Shown here: piece after piece, positions 13,122 to 21,145 of the stretch
Layout: each line of letters begins with the position of its first letter
Position numbering within the stretch: the stretch's first letter is position 1
From: [Actinomadura] parvosata subsp. kistnae
Lineage (GTDB): Bacteria; Actinomycetota; Actinomycetes; Streptosporangiales; Streptosporangiaceae
DNA length: 64,000 nt
Reading direction: 5' to 3'
NCBI RefSeq assembly: GCF_900323885.1
Contig: NZ_OOHJ01000011.1
Span: 186,001-250,000 of the forward strand
Translations under genes and position numbers: made by a program
Notes under the pieces: model-generated
The model's input: the letters and a program-made list of their open reading frames with translations, nothing else
Database searches by the model: none
What the model was told of the DNA's origin: nothing

Positions 13122-14617
13122 CCGACCTGGCCGACGTGCTGCCGGACGCCGCGATGGTGCTGCAGCCCTGCCTGGACGCCGACGGCCGGCTCACCGACTT
13201 CCGGATCCGGCACACCAACCGGCGCTTCGCCGACCCGGCCGGGCGGCCGGCCGCGCTGGTGACCGGGGCGCTGCTGCTGGAGGCGTACCCGCTGGCCGCC
13301 CAGGACGACGGCCTGTTCTCGAAGATCGAGCGGGTGCACGCCACCGGCGAGCCGTTCCAGTCCGACCGGGTGACGCTGACCGCGCTGGTCGACCAGGTGC
13401 CGCTGGCCAGCGTCGCGCACGTGAGCATCACCCGCCACGGCGAGGACGTGCTGATGATCTGGCGGCTGCAGGACGAGGCCACCCGCCTGGCCAGCCTGCT
13501 CCAGCACGCCCAGCGCCTGGGCCGCATCGGCGGCTTCGAGGAGAACGCGCTCACCGGCGAGATCACCTGGAACAGCCAGCTCTACTCCCTGTACGGGATG
13601 AACCCGGGCGAGCCGCCCATCCCCCTGGAGCTGCTGACCGAGCACGCCCACCCCGACGACGCGGTGGCCATCGGGCGGTTCCTGCGCACGGTCCTGCACC
13701 ACCGCCAGCCCGCCTCGACCGCGTTCCGGCTGCAGCGGCGCGACGGCATCGCCCGCCACATCAGGGTGGTGGCCGAGCCGGCGCTGAGCGACGACGGGCA
13801 TCTGCTGGCCATCCGGGGCGCGTACCAGGACATCTCCTCCCAGCACTGGACGGAGATGGCGCTCGCGGCCACCCGCGACCAGCTCGCCCACACCGAGCAG
13901 CAGGCGGCCGAGCGCAACCGGCTCGCGCTGCAGCTCCAGCGGGCCATCATGCCGGCCAGCCAGCAGCCGGTGGAGGCGTTCGGCCTCGACGTCGCCGTGC
14001 GCTACCGGCCGGCGGAGAAGGAGCACCTGGTCGGCGGCGACTGGTACGACGCCGTCATCCTGCCGTCCAAGAAGATCCTGCTGGCGGTGGGCGACGTGGC
14101 CGGCCACGGCATCGAGGCGGCCACCGGCATGGTCGTGCTGCGCAACGCGCTGCGCGGCCTGGCCGCCACCGGCGCGGGCCCCGGCCAGCTCCTCGCCTGG
14201 CTCAACATGGTCGCCCACCACCTGACCGAGAACGTGACGGCCACGGCCATCTGCGGCCTGTACGACCCGGACACGCACGTGCTGAGCTGGGCCAGAGCCG
14301 GGCACCTGCCGCCCATCCTGATCAGGGACGGCCAGGCGGCCGAGCTGGACATGATCGGCGGCGTGCTGCTCGGCGCGCTGTCCGACATGACGTACGAGGA
14401 GAGCCAGGTCCAGCTCGCCTCCAACGACGTGCTGCTCATGTACACGGACGGCCTGATCGAGCGCCGCGACCTGCCCCTGCACCAGGCGCAGCAGCAGCTC
14501 CTGCGCACCGCCACGCACCCGAGCACGGGCCTCGGGCACCGGCTGGACCACCTGCTGACCCACAGCAGGTCGGACACCGACGACGACACCTGCCTCGTCG
14601 GCATCCAGCTCCACTGA
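13061..14617 (+). CDS. PAS-PAS-SpoIIE (PP2C) serine phosphatase, probable C-terminal half of the ANTAR-GAF protein
   Basis: The frame holds a PAS domain (about residues 25-130, from DLADVLPDAAMVLQP), a second PAS3-type domain (about 150-260; GRIGGFEENALTGEITWNSQ, then PAC-like IRGAYQDIS), a linker helix QLAHTEQQAAERNRLALQLQ, and a SpoIIE/PP2C phosphatase domain (about 300-518). The phosphatase shows the metal-binding motifs GGDWYDA, GDVAGHG and DTDDDT. These enzymes dephosphorylate anti-sigma-factor antagonists. The GTG at 13061 lies inside the ANTAR gene and has no ribosome-binding site; GTG 13136 or ATG 13154 are alternatives. The simplest reading is that the true start is 12234 with a one-base gap between the halves. 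Confidence 0.75.
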   Translation: MRAHAGAARRPARRGPPSELTDLADVLPDAAMVLQPCLDADGRLTDFRIRHTNRRFADPAGRPAALVTGALLLEAYPLAAQDDGLFSKIERVHATGEPFQSDRVTLTALVDQVPLASVAHVSITRHGEDVLMIWRLQDEATRLASLLQHAQRLGRIGGFEENALTGEITWNSQLYSLYGMNPGEPPIPLELLTEHAHPDDAVAIGRFLRTVLHHRQPASTAFRLQRRDGIARHIRVVAEPALSDDGHLLAIRGAYQDISSQHWTEMALAATRDQLAHTEQQAAERNRLALQLQRAIMPASQQPVEAFGLDVAVRYRPAEKEHLVGGDWYDAVILPSKKILLAVGDVAGHGIEAATGMVVLRNALRGLAATGAGPGQLLAWLNMVAHHLTENVTATAICGLYDPDTHVLSWARAGHLPPILIRDGQAAELDMIGGVLLGALSDMTYEESQVQLASNDVLLMYTDGLIERRDLPLHQAQQQLLRTATHPSTGLGHRLDHLLTHSRSDTDDDTCLVGIQLH

Positions 14618-14632
14618 CCAGCCGGCTCCAGG

Positions 14633-15589
14633 TCACATGCCCCGGTGGCGCAGCAGCGTCGTGCCGAGGGCGACCTGGGCGGGCTCCAGCGCGGTCTTGC
14701 CGTCCTCGACGTCCCACAACGCGTTCTGCAGGATGCGGCCCAGCGTCCAGCCGGTCGCCCGCCGCCGGTCCAGGCCGAGCGCCTCGGTGAGGAGGTCGAA
14801 GCGGCGCAGCACCGCACGGGTCACGTCGCCGCTCCCCACCACCGCCTCCTCCCACCGGCTGTCCAGCGCCGGCCACAGGTCGAACCCGGGATCGCCGGCC
14901 AGCGGCTCGGGGTCGATGGCCAGCCACGGCTCCCGCGCACCGGCCAGGACGTTGCCGTCGTGCAGGTCCCAGTGCAGCAGGCGGTCGCCGGGCTCGCCGA
15001 TCAGCTCGGCGACGGCGGACGCGCAGGTGCGGACCAGCTCCTGCTCGGCCGGGTCGCGCAGCGCCGGCACGGCGCGGGGAGCCTGCTCCAGCATGGCGGC
15101 GGCGACGTCGGCCAGCCGCCGCAGGCCGGGCGGGGCGGGCACCGCGACCAGGCGCGCCATCAGCTCGGCGAGGACCCGCATGGCGGTGTCGTCGTCGGCC
15201 ACCGACGACAGCGGGCGGGCCGCGTCCAGGCGTTCGAGCAGCATGGTGCCGGTGCCGGGGTCGTGGTCGAGCAGGCGGACGATGCCGTCGCCGTTCCACG
15301 TCCGCAGGCCGAGCGCGGCGCCGGCGTTGTCCTCGCTGGCCTGCTGGAGCTTCAGCGCGGCGGGCGTGCCGTCGGCGCGGGTCACCGGCAGCACGAGCGA
15401 GGCCATGCCGTGCCGCGCGGGGCCGTCCGGCCGCAGGTCCCAGCGGTCCAGGAAGCCCGCGGCCAGCCCGGGCAGCTCGGCGAGCCAGGCCCGGGCGGAC
15501 GCGCTGTTCGTGCCGTAGGAGGCGGCGAATGCGGCGATCGCGGCGTCCCAGGCGGCGACCGGGTTGTGGCTGAGCGGCAGGTGCTTCAC
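14633..15589 (-). CDS. APH(6)/hydroxyurea-type small-molecule phosphotransferase
   Basis: A 318-residue kinase of the aminoglycoside/hydroxyurea phosphotransferase family, which includes streptomycin 6-phosphotransferases. The Brenner-type catalytic motif is LLHWDLHDGNVLAG near residues 203-216, followed by WLAIDPEPLAGDPGFDLWPA, where the DP-type aspartate coordinates magnesium. The C-terminal GRILQNALWDVEDG matches the family. GTG 15589 is chosen because AGAGGG precedes it. Family members confer streptomycin or hydroxyurea resistance, but many chromosomal copies in actinomycetes have unknown substrates. It is convergent with the SpoIIE gene, separated by only 15 bp. Confidence 0.83.
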   Translation of the reverse strand: MKHLPLSHNPVAAWDAAIAAFAASYGTNSASARAWLAELPGLAAGFLDRWDLRPDGPARHGMASLVLPVTRADGTPAALKLQQASEDNAGAALGLRTWNGDGIVRLLDHDPGTGTMLLERLDAARPLSSVADDDTAMRVLAELMARLVAVPAPPGLRRLADVAAAMLEQAPRAVPALRDPAEQELVRTCASAVAELIGEPGDRLLHWDLHDGNVLAGAREPWLAIDPEPLAGDPGFDLWPALDSRWEEAVVGSGDVTRAVLRRFDLLTEALGLDRRRATGWTLGRILQNALWDVEDGKTALEPAQVALGTTLLRHRGM

Positions 15590-15644
15590 GGTGACCCTCT
15601 TCTTGATCGCGAATAGGGACAGCGTACGTGCACCCTGCCGCGGG

Positions 15645-17069
15645 TCACCACGTCACGGGCTTGCTCGGGGTGTAGAGCCAGACGTTGAAGAAGTCGGTCA
15701 GGTCCTGGCCGGAGATCTTCTCGGCGAGCGTGATGAACTGGTCGGTGTCGGCCAGGCCGTAGCGGTGGTCGGCCGCCCACGTCCGCAGCAGCCGGAAGAA
15801 CGGCTCGTCGCCGATCTTGACGCGCAGCGCCTGGAGCGTCATGCCGCCGCGGTTGTAGACGGCGGTGTCGAACATGGTGTCGCGCTGCGGGTCGGCCACC
15901 TTGATCGTCCAGAACGCGTCCGGCCTCGTGGCGTACTGCCGGTCGAACCACGCCTGGACGCTCTCGCCGCCGATGTGCTCGGTCCAGTAGCGCTGGGCGA
16001 AGGTGGCGAAGCCCTCGTTGAGCCAGATGTGCTGCCACGTCCGTACGGAGACGCTGTCGCCGAACCACTGGTGGGACAGCTCGTGCGCGACCGTCGTCTC
16101 GCTGCGGACGGCGGAGTACAGCGGCTTGGTCTGGTTCTCCAGCGAGAAGCCGACGACGGGGACGTTGTCCACGATCGCGCCCGTCTCCTCGAACGGGTAG
16201 CGCCCGAACAGCTCGCTCCAGTAGTCGGTGATCGCCGCGGTCTGCTGGAAGACGACCTCGGTGCCGGGCACGGTCGGGTCGGTGGCGACCCATTCGCGCA
16301 GACCGGCCGGCGTCTTACCGACCTGGACGTCGAACTTGCCGATCGTGGTCGTGACCAGGTACGACGCCATCGGCCGCAGCTCGTTCCACCAGAAGGTCGT
16401 CGTGTCGCCGCGGGTGACCTGCGCCGCCAGCACGCCGTTGGCCGCGGCGACGAGCCCCTTCGGCACCGTCACCACGATGGAGTAGGTCGCCTTGTCGCTC
16501 GGGTGGTCGTTGGAGGGGAACCAGGTGCTGGCCGCGTTCGGCTCGCAGGCGACGAGCACGCCGTCGTCGGTGGCGATCCACCCGTACGGCAGGCCGAACA
16601 CGATCGGGCCGCCGAGCGGCTGCGGGATGCCGCCGTAGGTGACGCCGACGTCGAACAGGCTGTTCATGCGCAGGCCCGAGCGTGGCGTGACGACCAGTTC
16701 CTGGCCGTCGCGGGTGTACGCCGCCGGGCGGCCGTTGACGGTGACCGATCGCACGGTGAGCTGCTGGAAGTCCAGGTCGAAGCGGGACAGGTCCTGGGTG
16801 GCGCGGGCCAGCATGTGCACGGTTCCCTTGAGGACCTTGGTGGCGGGGTCGTAGGCGAGGTCGAGGGTGTAGTGCTGGGCGTCGTACCCGCCGTTGCCCT
16901 CCAGGGGGAAGTAGGGATCACCGACGCCCGGCGCGCCCGGCCGGAACCCGGGTGCGGTGGAGACGGAGGATGAGGCGGCGGACGAGGCGGCGGACGGGGC
17001 GGCCGCGAAGGTCGTGGCGGCGACCATGCCGAGGGCGGCGGTCCAGCGTGCGATCCGGGCAAGCATCAT
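15645..17069 (-). CDS. Secreted M1-family zinc aminopeptidase
   Basis: A 474-residue exported metallopeptidase. The N-terminus (MMLARIARWTAALGMVAATT) is a Sec signal peptide followed by an Ala/Ser-rich stretch. The M1 catalytic core has HELSHQWFGDSV with the third zinc ligand in WLNEGFATFAQ; the usual GAMEN is replaced by GFSLENQT, as in secreted actinomycete M1 enzymes. It lacks the long C-terminal helical domain of aminopeptidase N. ATG 17069 (a double ATG) is preferred over the upstream start because GGAGG lies six bases before it. It probably trims extracellular peptides and is monocistronic. Confidence 0.88.
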   Translation of the reverse strand: MMLARIARWTAALGMVAATTFAAAPSAASSAASSSVSTAPGFRPGAPGVGDPYFPLEGNGGYDAQHYTLDLAYDPATKVLKGTVHMLARATQDLSRFDLDFQQLTVRSVTVNGRPAAYTRDGQELVVTPRSGLRMNSLFDVGVTYGGIPQPLGGPIVFGLPYGWIATDDGVLVACEPNAASTWFPSNDHPSDKATYSIVVTVPKGLVAAANGVLAAQVTRGDTTTFWWNELRPMASYLVTTTIGKFDVQVGKTPAGLREWVATDPTVPGTEVVFQQTAAITDYWSELFGRYPFEETGAIVDNVPVVGFSLENQTKPLYSAVRSETTVAHELSHQWFGDSVSVRTWQHIWLNEGFATFAQRYWTEHIGGESVQAWFDRQYATRPDAFWTIKVADPQRDTMFDTAVYNRGGMTLQALRVKIGDEPFFRLLRTWAADHRYGLADTDQFITLAEKISGQDLTDFFNVWLYTPSKPVTW

Positions 17070-17179
17070 CGCGAGCCTCCGTGAGGGTGAGTCGATAGCC
17101 CGAGAGTGAAGGAAAAATCCGGACCTGTCCGGACCCAAAGTTCGCTCCTGGACCGCCGCCCGCCGGGCACGGCGGGCCG

Positions 17180-17415
17180 TCAGGCCGCGCCGGTTCCGGT
17201 GGCGAGCCGGCCGAGGATCACCTCGTCGGCGAAGGCGCCCAGCACCCAGGCCGAGGCACGCAGGGTGCCCTCGTGCACGAAGCCGTTCTTCAGCGCAATG
17301 CCCAGATGCGCGGCCCTGTTGTGCGGGTCGATGCCCCGCAGCAGCGCTTCACCGGCGATTTCGCTGTCGCAGAGCTCGGCTTGCAGAATGGGCACATCAG
17401 TTTCGTGCCGGGCCC
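17180..17415 (-). pseudogene. Truncated GNAT acetyltransferase remnant (C-terminal part only)
   Basis: The last ~75 codons of this frame read like the C-terminal strand and helix of a GNAT N-acetyltransferase: EALLRGIDPHNRAAHLGIAL, then NGFVHEGTLRASAWVLGAFA and a short end. The acetyl-CoA-binding N-terminal half is absent; upstream the frame is only a shadow of the next gene. Base composition is less G/C-rich around 17390-17440, consistent with an old junction. No start codon or ribosome-binding site is evident. Confidence 0.5.
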
Positions 17416-17436
17416 GTAATCCGGCTTTTCCGCGTT

Positions 17437-17835
17437 TCAAAGGGGCAGCCCTTGGTGGTTGAGATACACCACGATGCGGTACGCGCCTTCGGCGTCCCGA
17501 TGGAGCAGGTACGACGATGACAGGTGGACGGGCGGGCCTCCCGCCGTCCGCTCCGCCGTCCACGTGGTGCGGGCGAGCGTGTAGTGGTCGTCCAGGTCCT
17601 CGCAGGTCAGCGACTCGAGGACGGCGGGACGGAGGCCGGCCTCGGCGAACATGCCCGCCCTCTTGGGCAGGGCCGCGAGGAACGCGGAGCGGGGGACGGG
17701 CCTGGCTCCGGCGGCGTCGCCGGCCAGGAACGCCTCGGCGAAGCAGCCGGCCAGGGCATCGGTGTCCGGGCCGTCGCCGGCCTGGGTGAACGTGTCGAAG
17801 AATCGGCGCAGGCCGTCGGGGATGATTTCGGGCAT
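17437..17835 (-). CDS. SnoaL/NTF2-like small protein
   Basis: A 132-residue protein with the compact alpha+beta-cone pattern of NTF2/SnoaL-like domains: an N-terminal helical part (GLRRFFDTFTQAGDGPDTDA), the CFAEAFLAGDAAG segment, and paired C-terminal strands (YTLARTTWTAE, SSYLLHRDAEGAYRIVVYLN). Such proteins act as small cyclases, isomerases or polyketide modifiers, or have no known activity; nothing here decides. ATG 17835 follows GGAGGAG at seven bases. A strong terminator lies just upstream on the same strand, so it has its own promoter or is attenuated. Confidence 0.7.
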   Translation of the reverse strand: MPEIIPDGLRRFFDTFTQAGDGPDTDALAGCFAEAFLAGDAAGARPVPRSAFLAALPKRAGMFAEAGLRPAVLESLTCEDLDDHYTLARTTWTAERTAGGPPVHLSSSYLLHRDAEGAYRIVVYLNHQGLPL

Positions 17836-17863
17836 GAATGAGCTCCTCCAGAGAGGGTGCATG

Positions 17864-17893
17864 AAAAAAGCGCTCCCTCGGTCGTACGAGGGA
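17864..17893 (-). terminator. Classical Rho-independent terminator on the minus strand
   Basis: On the minus strand TCCCTCG and CGAGGGA pair around a 6-nt loop (17874-17893), followed after four bases by six Us (17864-17869). It lies downstream of the MarR gene (17988-18419) and upstream of the SnoaL-like gene, so it ends the MarR transcript or attenuates the next gene. Confidence 0.75.
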
Positions 17894-17987
17894 ACGCCAA
17901 TGTAAATGCACGGGAGAAGCTTTCACAAACCAGCATAGCGGGCCGAAATGAATTCCCGGCAATAAGTCAATAACGGCCTCGTATCGT

Positions 17988-18419
17988 TCACTGACGGAAA
18001 GGGGTCATGCGGTCGGTCAGGCGGGCCAGCAGGGGGACGCATTCCCGGAGCCGCCGCCGCTCCTCGGGGCTGAGCGTGTCGCGGATGGCGGCGTCGAGCC
18101 AGCCGGCGCGCTGCGCGCGCTCCCGCTGGAGGCGGGCGCGGCCGCGGTCGGTGATGTGCAGCAGGAGCTTGCGGCCGTCATGGGGGTGGGGCTCGGCCCG
18201 TACCAGGTCGTCGCCGAGGAGCTCCTTCACGGACTTGGCGGCGGCCTGGTGCGTCACGCCGCGCAGGTGGGCGAGCTCGGCCGTGGTGCGGGGGCCGCCG
18301 CGGTCGAGGTGACCGAGGATGGCGGCCTCCCCGGGCGGCATGGTGTCGGCGGCCCGCGCGGCGCGGACGAGTCGCCCGATCACCTGCCGCAGGTCTTCGG
18401 CCAGCGTGTCGTCGTCCAT
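17988..18419 (-). CDS. MarR family transcriptional regulator
   Basis: A 143-residue winged-helix protein. It has an N-terminal dimerisation helix, an HTH around PRTTAELAHLRGVTHQAAAK, a wing with DLVRAEPHPHDGRKLLLHIT (the DxRxxxxxLT signature), and a C-terminal helix pair ending in LARLTDRMTPF. It is divergent from the metallo-beta-lactamase-fold gene, and a 22-bp palindrome fills the 48-60-bp gap between the two starts. It therefore probably represses both itself and that gene. The ligand is unknown. Confidence 0.87.
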   Translation of the reverse strand: MDDDTLAEDLRQVIGRLVRAARAADTMPPGEAAILGHLDRGGPRTTAELAHLRGVTHQAAAKSVKELLGDDLVRAEPHPHDGRKLLLHITDRGRARLQRERAQRAGWLDAAIRDTLSPEERRRLRECVPLLARLTDRMTPFRQ

Positions 18420-18443
18420 GGCCTCATCCTACTCCGACTATGT

Positions 18444-18465
18444 AACCGAGTTGTACAACTTGGTT
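18444..18465. promoter_or_regulatory. 22-bp MarR-type operator palindrome
   Basis: The arms AACCGAGTTGT and ACAACTTGGTT are reverse complements except for one base pair, centred on TTGTACAA. The site lies between divergent MarR and MBL-fold starts and ends only a few bases before the latter, leaving no room for a normal promoter downstream. A repressor bound here would block both genes. Confidence 0.7.
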
Positions 18466-18479
18466 GTATGGTTGCGTTC

Positions 18480-19109
18480 ATGCATCTCACCAAGTTCGGC
18501 CACGCCTGCGTCCGCGTCGAGAAGGACGGCCGCCGCCTGGTCATCGACCCGGGCGGCCTGACCGAGCCGGGGGCGCTGGAGGGCGCCGAAGCGGTCCTGG
18601 TCACCCATGAGCACTTCGACCACTTCTCCGAGGAGGCCCTGCGCCGGGCCGCCGAGACCAACCCGGCGCTGAGGATCTGGACCAACACCTCCGTCGCCGG
18701 GCGGCTGGACGGCCTCGGCGCCCGCGTCACTCCCGTCGGCGAGGGCGAGGCCTTCACCGCGGCGGGCTTCGAGGTGCGGGTCCACGGCACCTGGCACGCC
18801 CTCATCCACCCCGACATCCCGCGCGTCGGCAACATCGGCTTCCTCCTCGACGGCGTCCTGTTCCACCCCGGAGACGCGCTCACCGTCCCGGACGCCACCG
18901 TCGACACGCTGCTGCTGCCCGTGCACGGCCCCTGGTCCACGACCGGGCAGCTCATCGACTACGTGCGCGCGGTGGCCCCGCGACGGGCCTACGCCGTTCA
19001 CGACGGCGCACTCAACGAGACCGGCACCGCGATGGTCGGCGGCTTCCTGGCCCGTGGTGGCGCGCCTTACGAACGCCTGGACGCGGGCGCGTCCGTCGAG
19101 ATCGGCTGA
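18480..19109 (+). CDS. MBL-fold metallohydrolase (UlaG-like)
   Basis: A 209-residue protein of the metallo-beta-lactamase superfamily, closest in style to UlaG/YtkL-like hydrolases. MHLTKFGHACVRVEKDG is the typical first strand, VTHEHFDHFSEEA carries the HxHxDH metal motif, and FHPGDALTVPD and LPVHGPW supply the later ligands. ATG 18480 matches the family N-terminus; ATG 18468 four codons upstream is also in frame. Neither has a ribosome-binding site, and the palindrome ends at 18465, so a leaderless transcript is plausible. The substrate is unknown; control is probably by the divergent MarR protein. Confidence 0.85.
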   Translation: MHLTKFGHACVRVEKDGRRLVIDPGGLTEPGALEGAEAVLVTHEHFDHFSEEALRRAAETNPALRIWTNTSVAGRLDGLGARVTPVGEGEAFTAAGFEVRVHGTWHALIHPDIPRVGNIGFLLDGVLFHPGDALTVPDATVDTLLLPVHGPWSTTGQLIDYVRAVAPRRAYAVHDGALNETGTAMVGGFLARGGAPYERLDAGASVEIG

Positions 19110-19112
19110 CGC

Positions 19113-20339
19113 TCACGCCCCTGAGGGCACCAGCCGCTCCAGCGCGACGGACGGGTCGGCGAGCGCGGCGCGCTCCACCGGGGAGCCGGCCAGGACGAGG
19201 GCCTTGAGCTGGTCGCCCTGGTCCCAGATGTTGACGTTCATCGCCGCGATCACCCGGTCGTCCCGCAGCCAGAAGGCGAGGAACGCGCGCTCGCGCACGT
19301 CGCCGCGGACGACGACGTCGTGGGCGGTGCCGGGCGGGACGTGGCCGAGGTACTCCATGCCCAGGTCGTACTGGTCGGTGTAGAAGTAGGGCAGCTCCTC
19401 GTAGGCGGCCTCCTTGCCGAGCATGGCGCGGGCGGCCACGGCCGGCTGGTTGAGGGCGTTGGCCCAGTGCTCGACCCGGACGTGGCCGCCCAGGCGGGGG
19501 TGGTAGGCGTTGGCGACGTCGCCGGCGGCGAAGATGTCGGGATCGCTCGTCCGCAGGTCGGCGGTGGTCTTGACGCCGTTGTCGACCGTCAGCCCGGCGG
19601 CGGCGGCCAGGTCGGTGTCGGGGACGGCGCCGATGCCGGCCACGACGGCGTCCGCGTCGATGTGGCTGCCGTCGGCCAGCCGCACGCCCTCCTCGGTCAC
19701 CTCGGCGAGGCGGGCGCCCAGCCGCAGGTCCACCCCGTGCTCGCGGTGCAGGCCGGCGAAGACGGCGCCGATCTCGGGGCCGAGGGCGCCGAGCAGCGGC
19801 TGCCGCTCCTGCTCGATCACGGTGACCGCGACGCCGGCCGCGCGGGCCGCGGCGGCGGTCTCCAGGCCGATCCAGCCGGCGCCGACGACGGCGATCCTGC
19901 GGGCGGTGGACAGCGTGGCGCGCAGCCGGTCGGAGTCGTCCACGGTACGCAGGTACAGCACGTGGCCGCGGTCGTGGCCGGGGACGGTCAGGCGGCGCGG
20001 GGTGGCGCCGGTGGCGAGCAGGAGCTTGTCGTAGCGCAGCCGTTCGCCGCCGGACAGCGTCACCTGGTGCGCGGCCGGGTCCACGGCGGTGACCGTGACG
20101 CCGGTGCGCACGTCCACGGCGTGCTCGCGGTACCAGCCCGCGTCGTGGACGAAGATCTTCTGCCGTTCGTCGCCGCCCTGGAGGTAGCCCTTCGACAGCG
20201 GCGGCCGCTCGTAGGGCAGGTGCGGCTCCCTGCCCACGAGGACGATCGTGCCGTCGAACCCCTCCTCGCGCAGGGCCTCGGCCGCCTTGGCCGCGGCCAG
20301 GCCGCCTCCCGCGATCACGAACGTGGTCGGTGCCGGCAT
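19113..20339 (-). CDS. FAD/NAD(P)-dependent ferredoxin (rubredoxin)-type reductase
   Basis: A 408-residue pyridine nucleotide-disulphide oxidoreductase without redox cysteines, of the ferredoxin-reductase type that supplies electrons to P450 or dioxygenase ferredoxins. It has the FAD motif FVIAGGGLAAAKAAE at the N-terminus, PYERPPLSKGYL near residue 43, a second Rossmann motif IAVVGAGWIGLE for NAD(P)H, DIFAAGDVAN binding FAD ribityl, and the C-terminal Reductase_C domain. ATG 20339 is chosen by the AGGAG at seven bases. It lies next to folE with a 41-bp gap on the same strand. It could serve the P450-ferredoxin pairs at 56-60 kb, but this is inference. Confidence 0.88.
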   Translation of the reverse strand: MPAPTTFVIAGGGLAAAKAAEALREEGFDGTIVLVGREPHLPYERPPLSKGYLQGGDERQKIFVHDAGWYREHAVDVRTGVTVTAVDPAAHQVTLSGGERLRYDKLLLATGATPRRLTVPGHDRGHVLYLRTVDDSDRLRATLSTARRIAVVGAGWIGLETAAAARAAGVAVTVIEQERQPLLGALGPEIGAVFAGLHREHGVDLRLGARLAEVTEEGVRLADGSHIDADAVVAGIGAVPDTDLAAAAGLTVDNGVKTTADLRTSDPDIFAAGDVANAYHPRLGGHVRVEHWANALNQPAVAARAMLGKEAAYEELPYFYTDQYDLGMEYLGHVPPGTAHDVVVRGDVRERAFLAFWLRDDRVIAAMNVNIWDQGDQLKALVLAGSPVERAALADPSVALERLVPSGA

Positions 20340-20380
20340 CGTCGATCTCCTGTCTGCTCGTTCGTCCAGAACACAAGTGG

Positions 20381-21028
20381 CTAGGCGGGCACGCCGGACA
20401 GCGCGAAGAACTCCTGCCGGGAACGCGCGTCCTCGCGCAGCACCCCCTGCAAAGCCGAGGTCACCGTGCGGGAGCCGCGCACCCGCACGCCGCGCATCGA
20501 CATGCACAGGTGCTCGGCCTCGATCACCACGCCGACACCCTTGGGCGCCAGGTGCTGCTGGAGCCAGTCGGCCACCTGCTTGGTCAGCCGCTCCTGCACC
20601 TGGAGGTCACGGGCGAACAGCTCGACGACCCGGGCGAGCTTCGACAGCCCCAGGATGCGGTCGCCGGGCAGGTAGCCCACGTGCGCCACGCCCTGGAAGG
20701 GCAGCAGGTGGTGCTCGCAGAGCGACTGCACCGGGATGTCGCGGGCCAGCACGAGCTCGTCGTACCCCTCCTCGTTGGGGAAGGTCGTCAGGTCGAACTC
20801 GCGCGGCGCCAGCAGCTCGGCGTAGGCGCGCGCGACCCGCTTCGGCGTGTCGGCCAGGTGCTCCGACTGCGCGTCGCGGCCGAGCGCGGCCAGCAGGTCG
20901 GCCACCGCGCGTTGCGCGGCCTCCAGGTCCACGCCGTCGCCGCCGCGGACCACGCGCAGGCGCCGCTGCTGGTGGTCGGCGGACGCGGCGGCCGTCTCAC
21001 CGGCCGGCTCCGTCACGGTCTCGCTCAT
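20381..21028 (-). CDS. folE: GTP cyclohydrolase I
   Basis: A 215-residue type I GTP cyclohydrolase, which converts GTP to 7,8-dihydroneopterin triphosphate (folate or pterin synthesis). Zinc and catalytic motifs are present: SLCEHHLLPFQGVAHVGYLP (Cys and His ligands), GLSKLARVVELFARDLQVQE, and EAEHLCMSMRGVRVRGSRT with the second cysteine. The N-terminus has a 15-20-residue polar extension. No other folate genes lie near; it sits between a ferredoxin-type reductase and a cysteine-containing regulator beside a superoxide dismutase, which suggests a stress or metal-linked folE copy. This is inference. Confidence 0.92.
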   Translation of the reverse strand: MSETVTEPAGETAAASADHQQRRLRVVRGGDGVDLEAAQRAVADLLAALGRDAQSEHLADTPKRVARAYAELLAPREFDLTTFPNEEGYDELVLARDIPVQSLCEHHLLPFQGVAHVGYLPGDRILGLSKLARVVELFARDLQVQERLTKQVADWLQQHLAPKGVGVVIEAEHLCMSMRGVRVRGSRTVTSALQGVLREDARSRQEFFALSGVPA

Positions 21029-21070
21029 GCCGCCCGCCCGCGATCATCGGATGCGTCCCGCATCGTGCAA

Positions 21071-21130
21071 CCCCTTCTTCTATTGACGAGTTTCGTTAAC
21101 ATTAGAAGGGGCACGGCAATTTCGTCAACA
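21071..21130. promoter_or_regulatory. Divergent promoter region between folE and the HTH regulator
   Basis: An A/T-rich island in high-GC DNA. It contains an inverted repeat CCCCTTCT (21071-21078) / AGAAGGGG (21104-21111), a -35-like TTGACG (21083-21088), and a direct repeat TTTCGTTAACA (21091-21101) / TTTCGTCAACA (21120-21130). The arrangement fits binding of a dimeric regulator covering the start regions of both genes. Confidence 0.45.
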
Positions 21131-21145
21131 GGAATGGGTTTTAGA

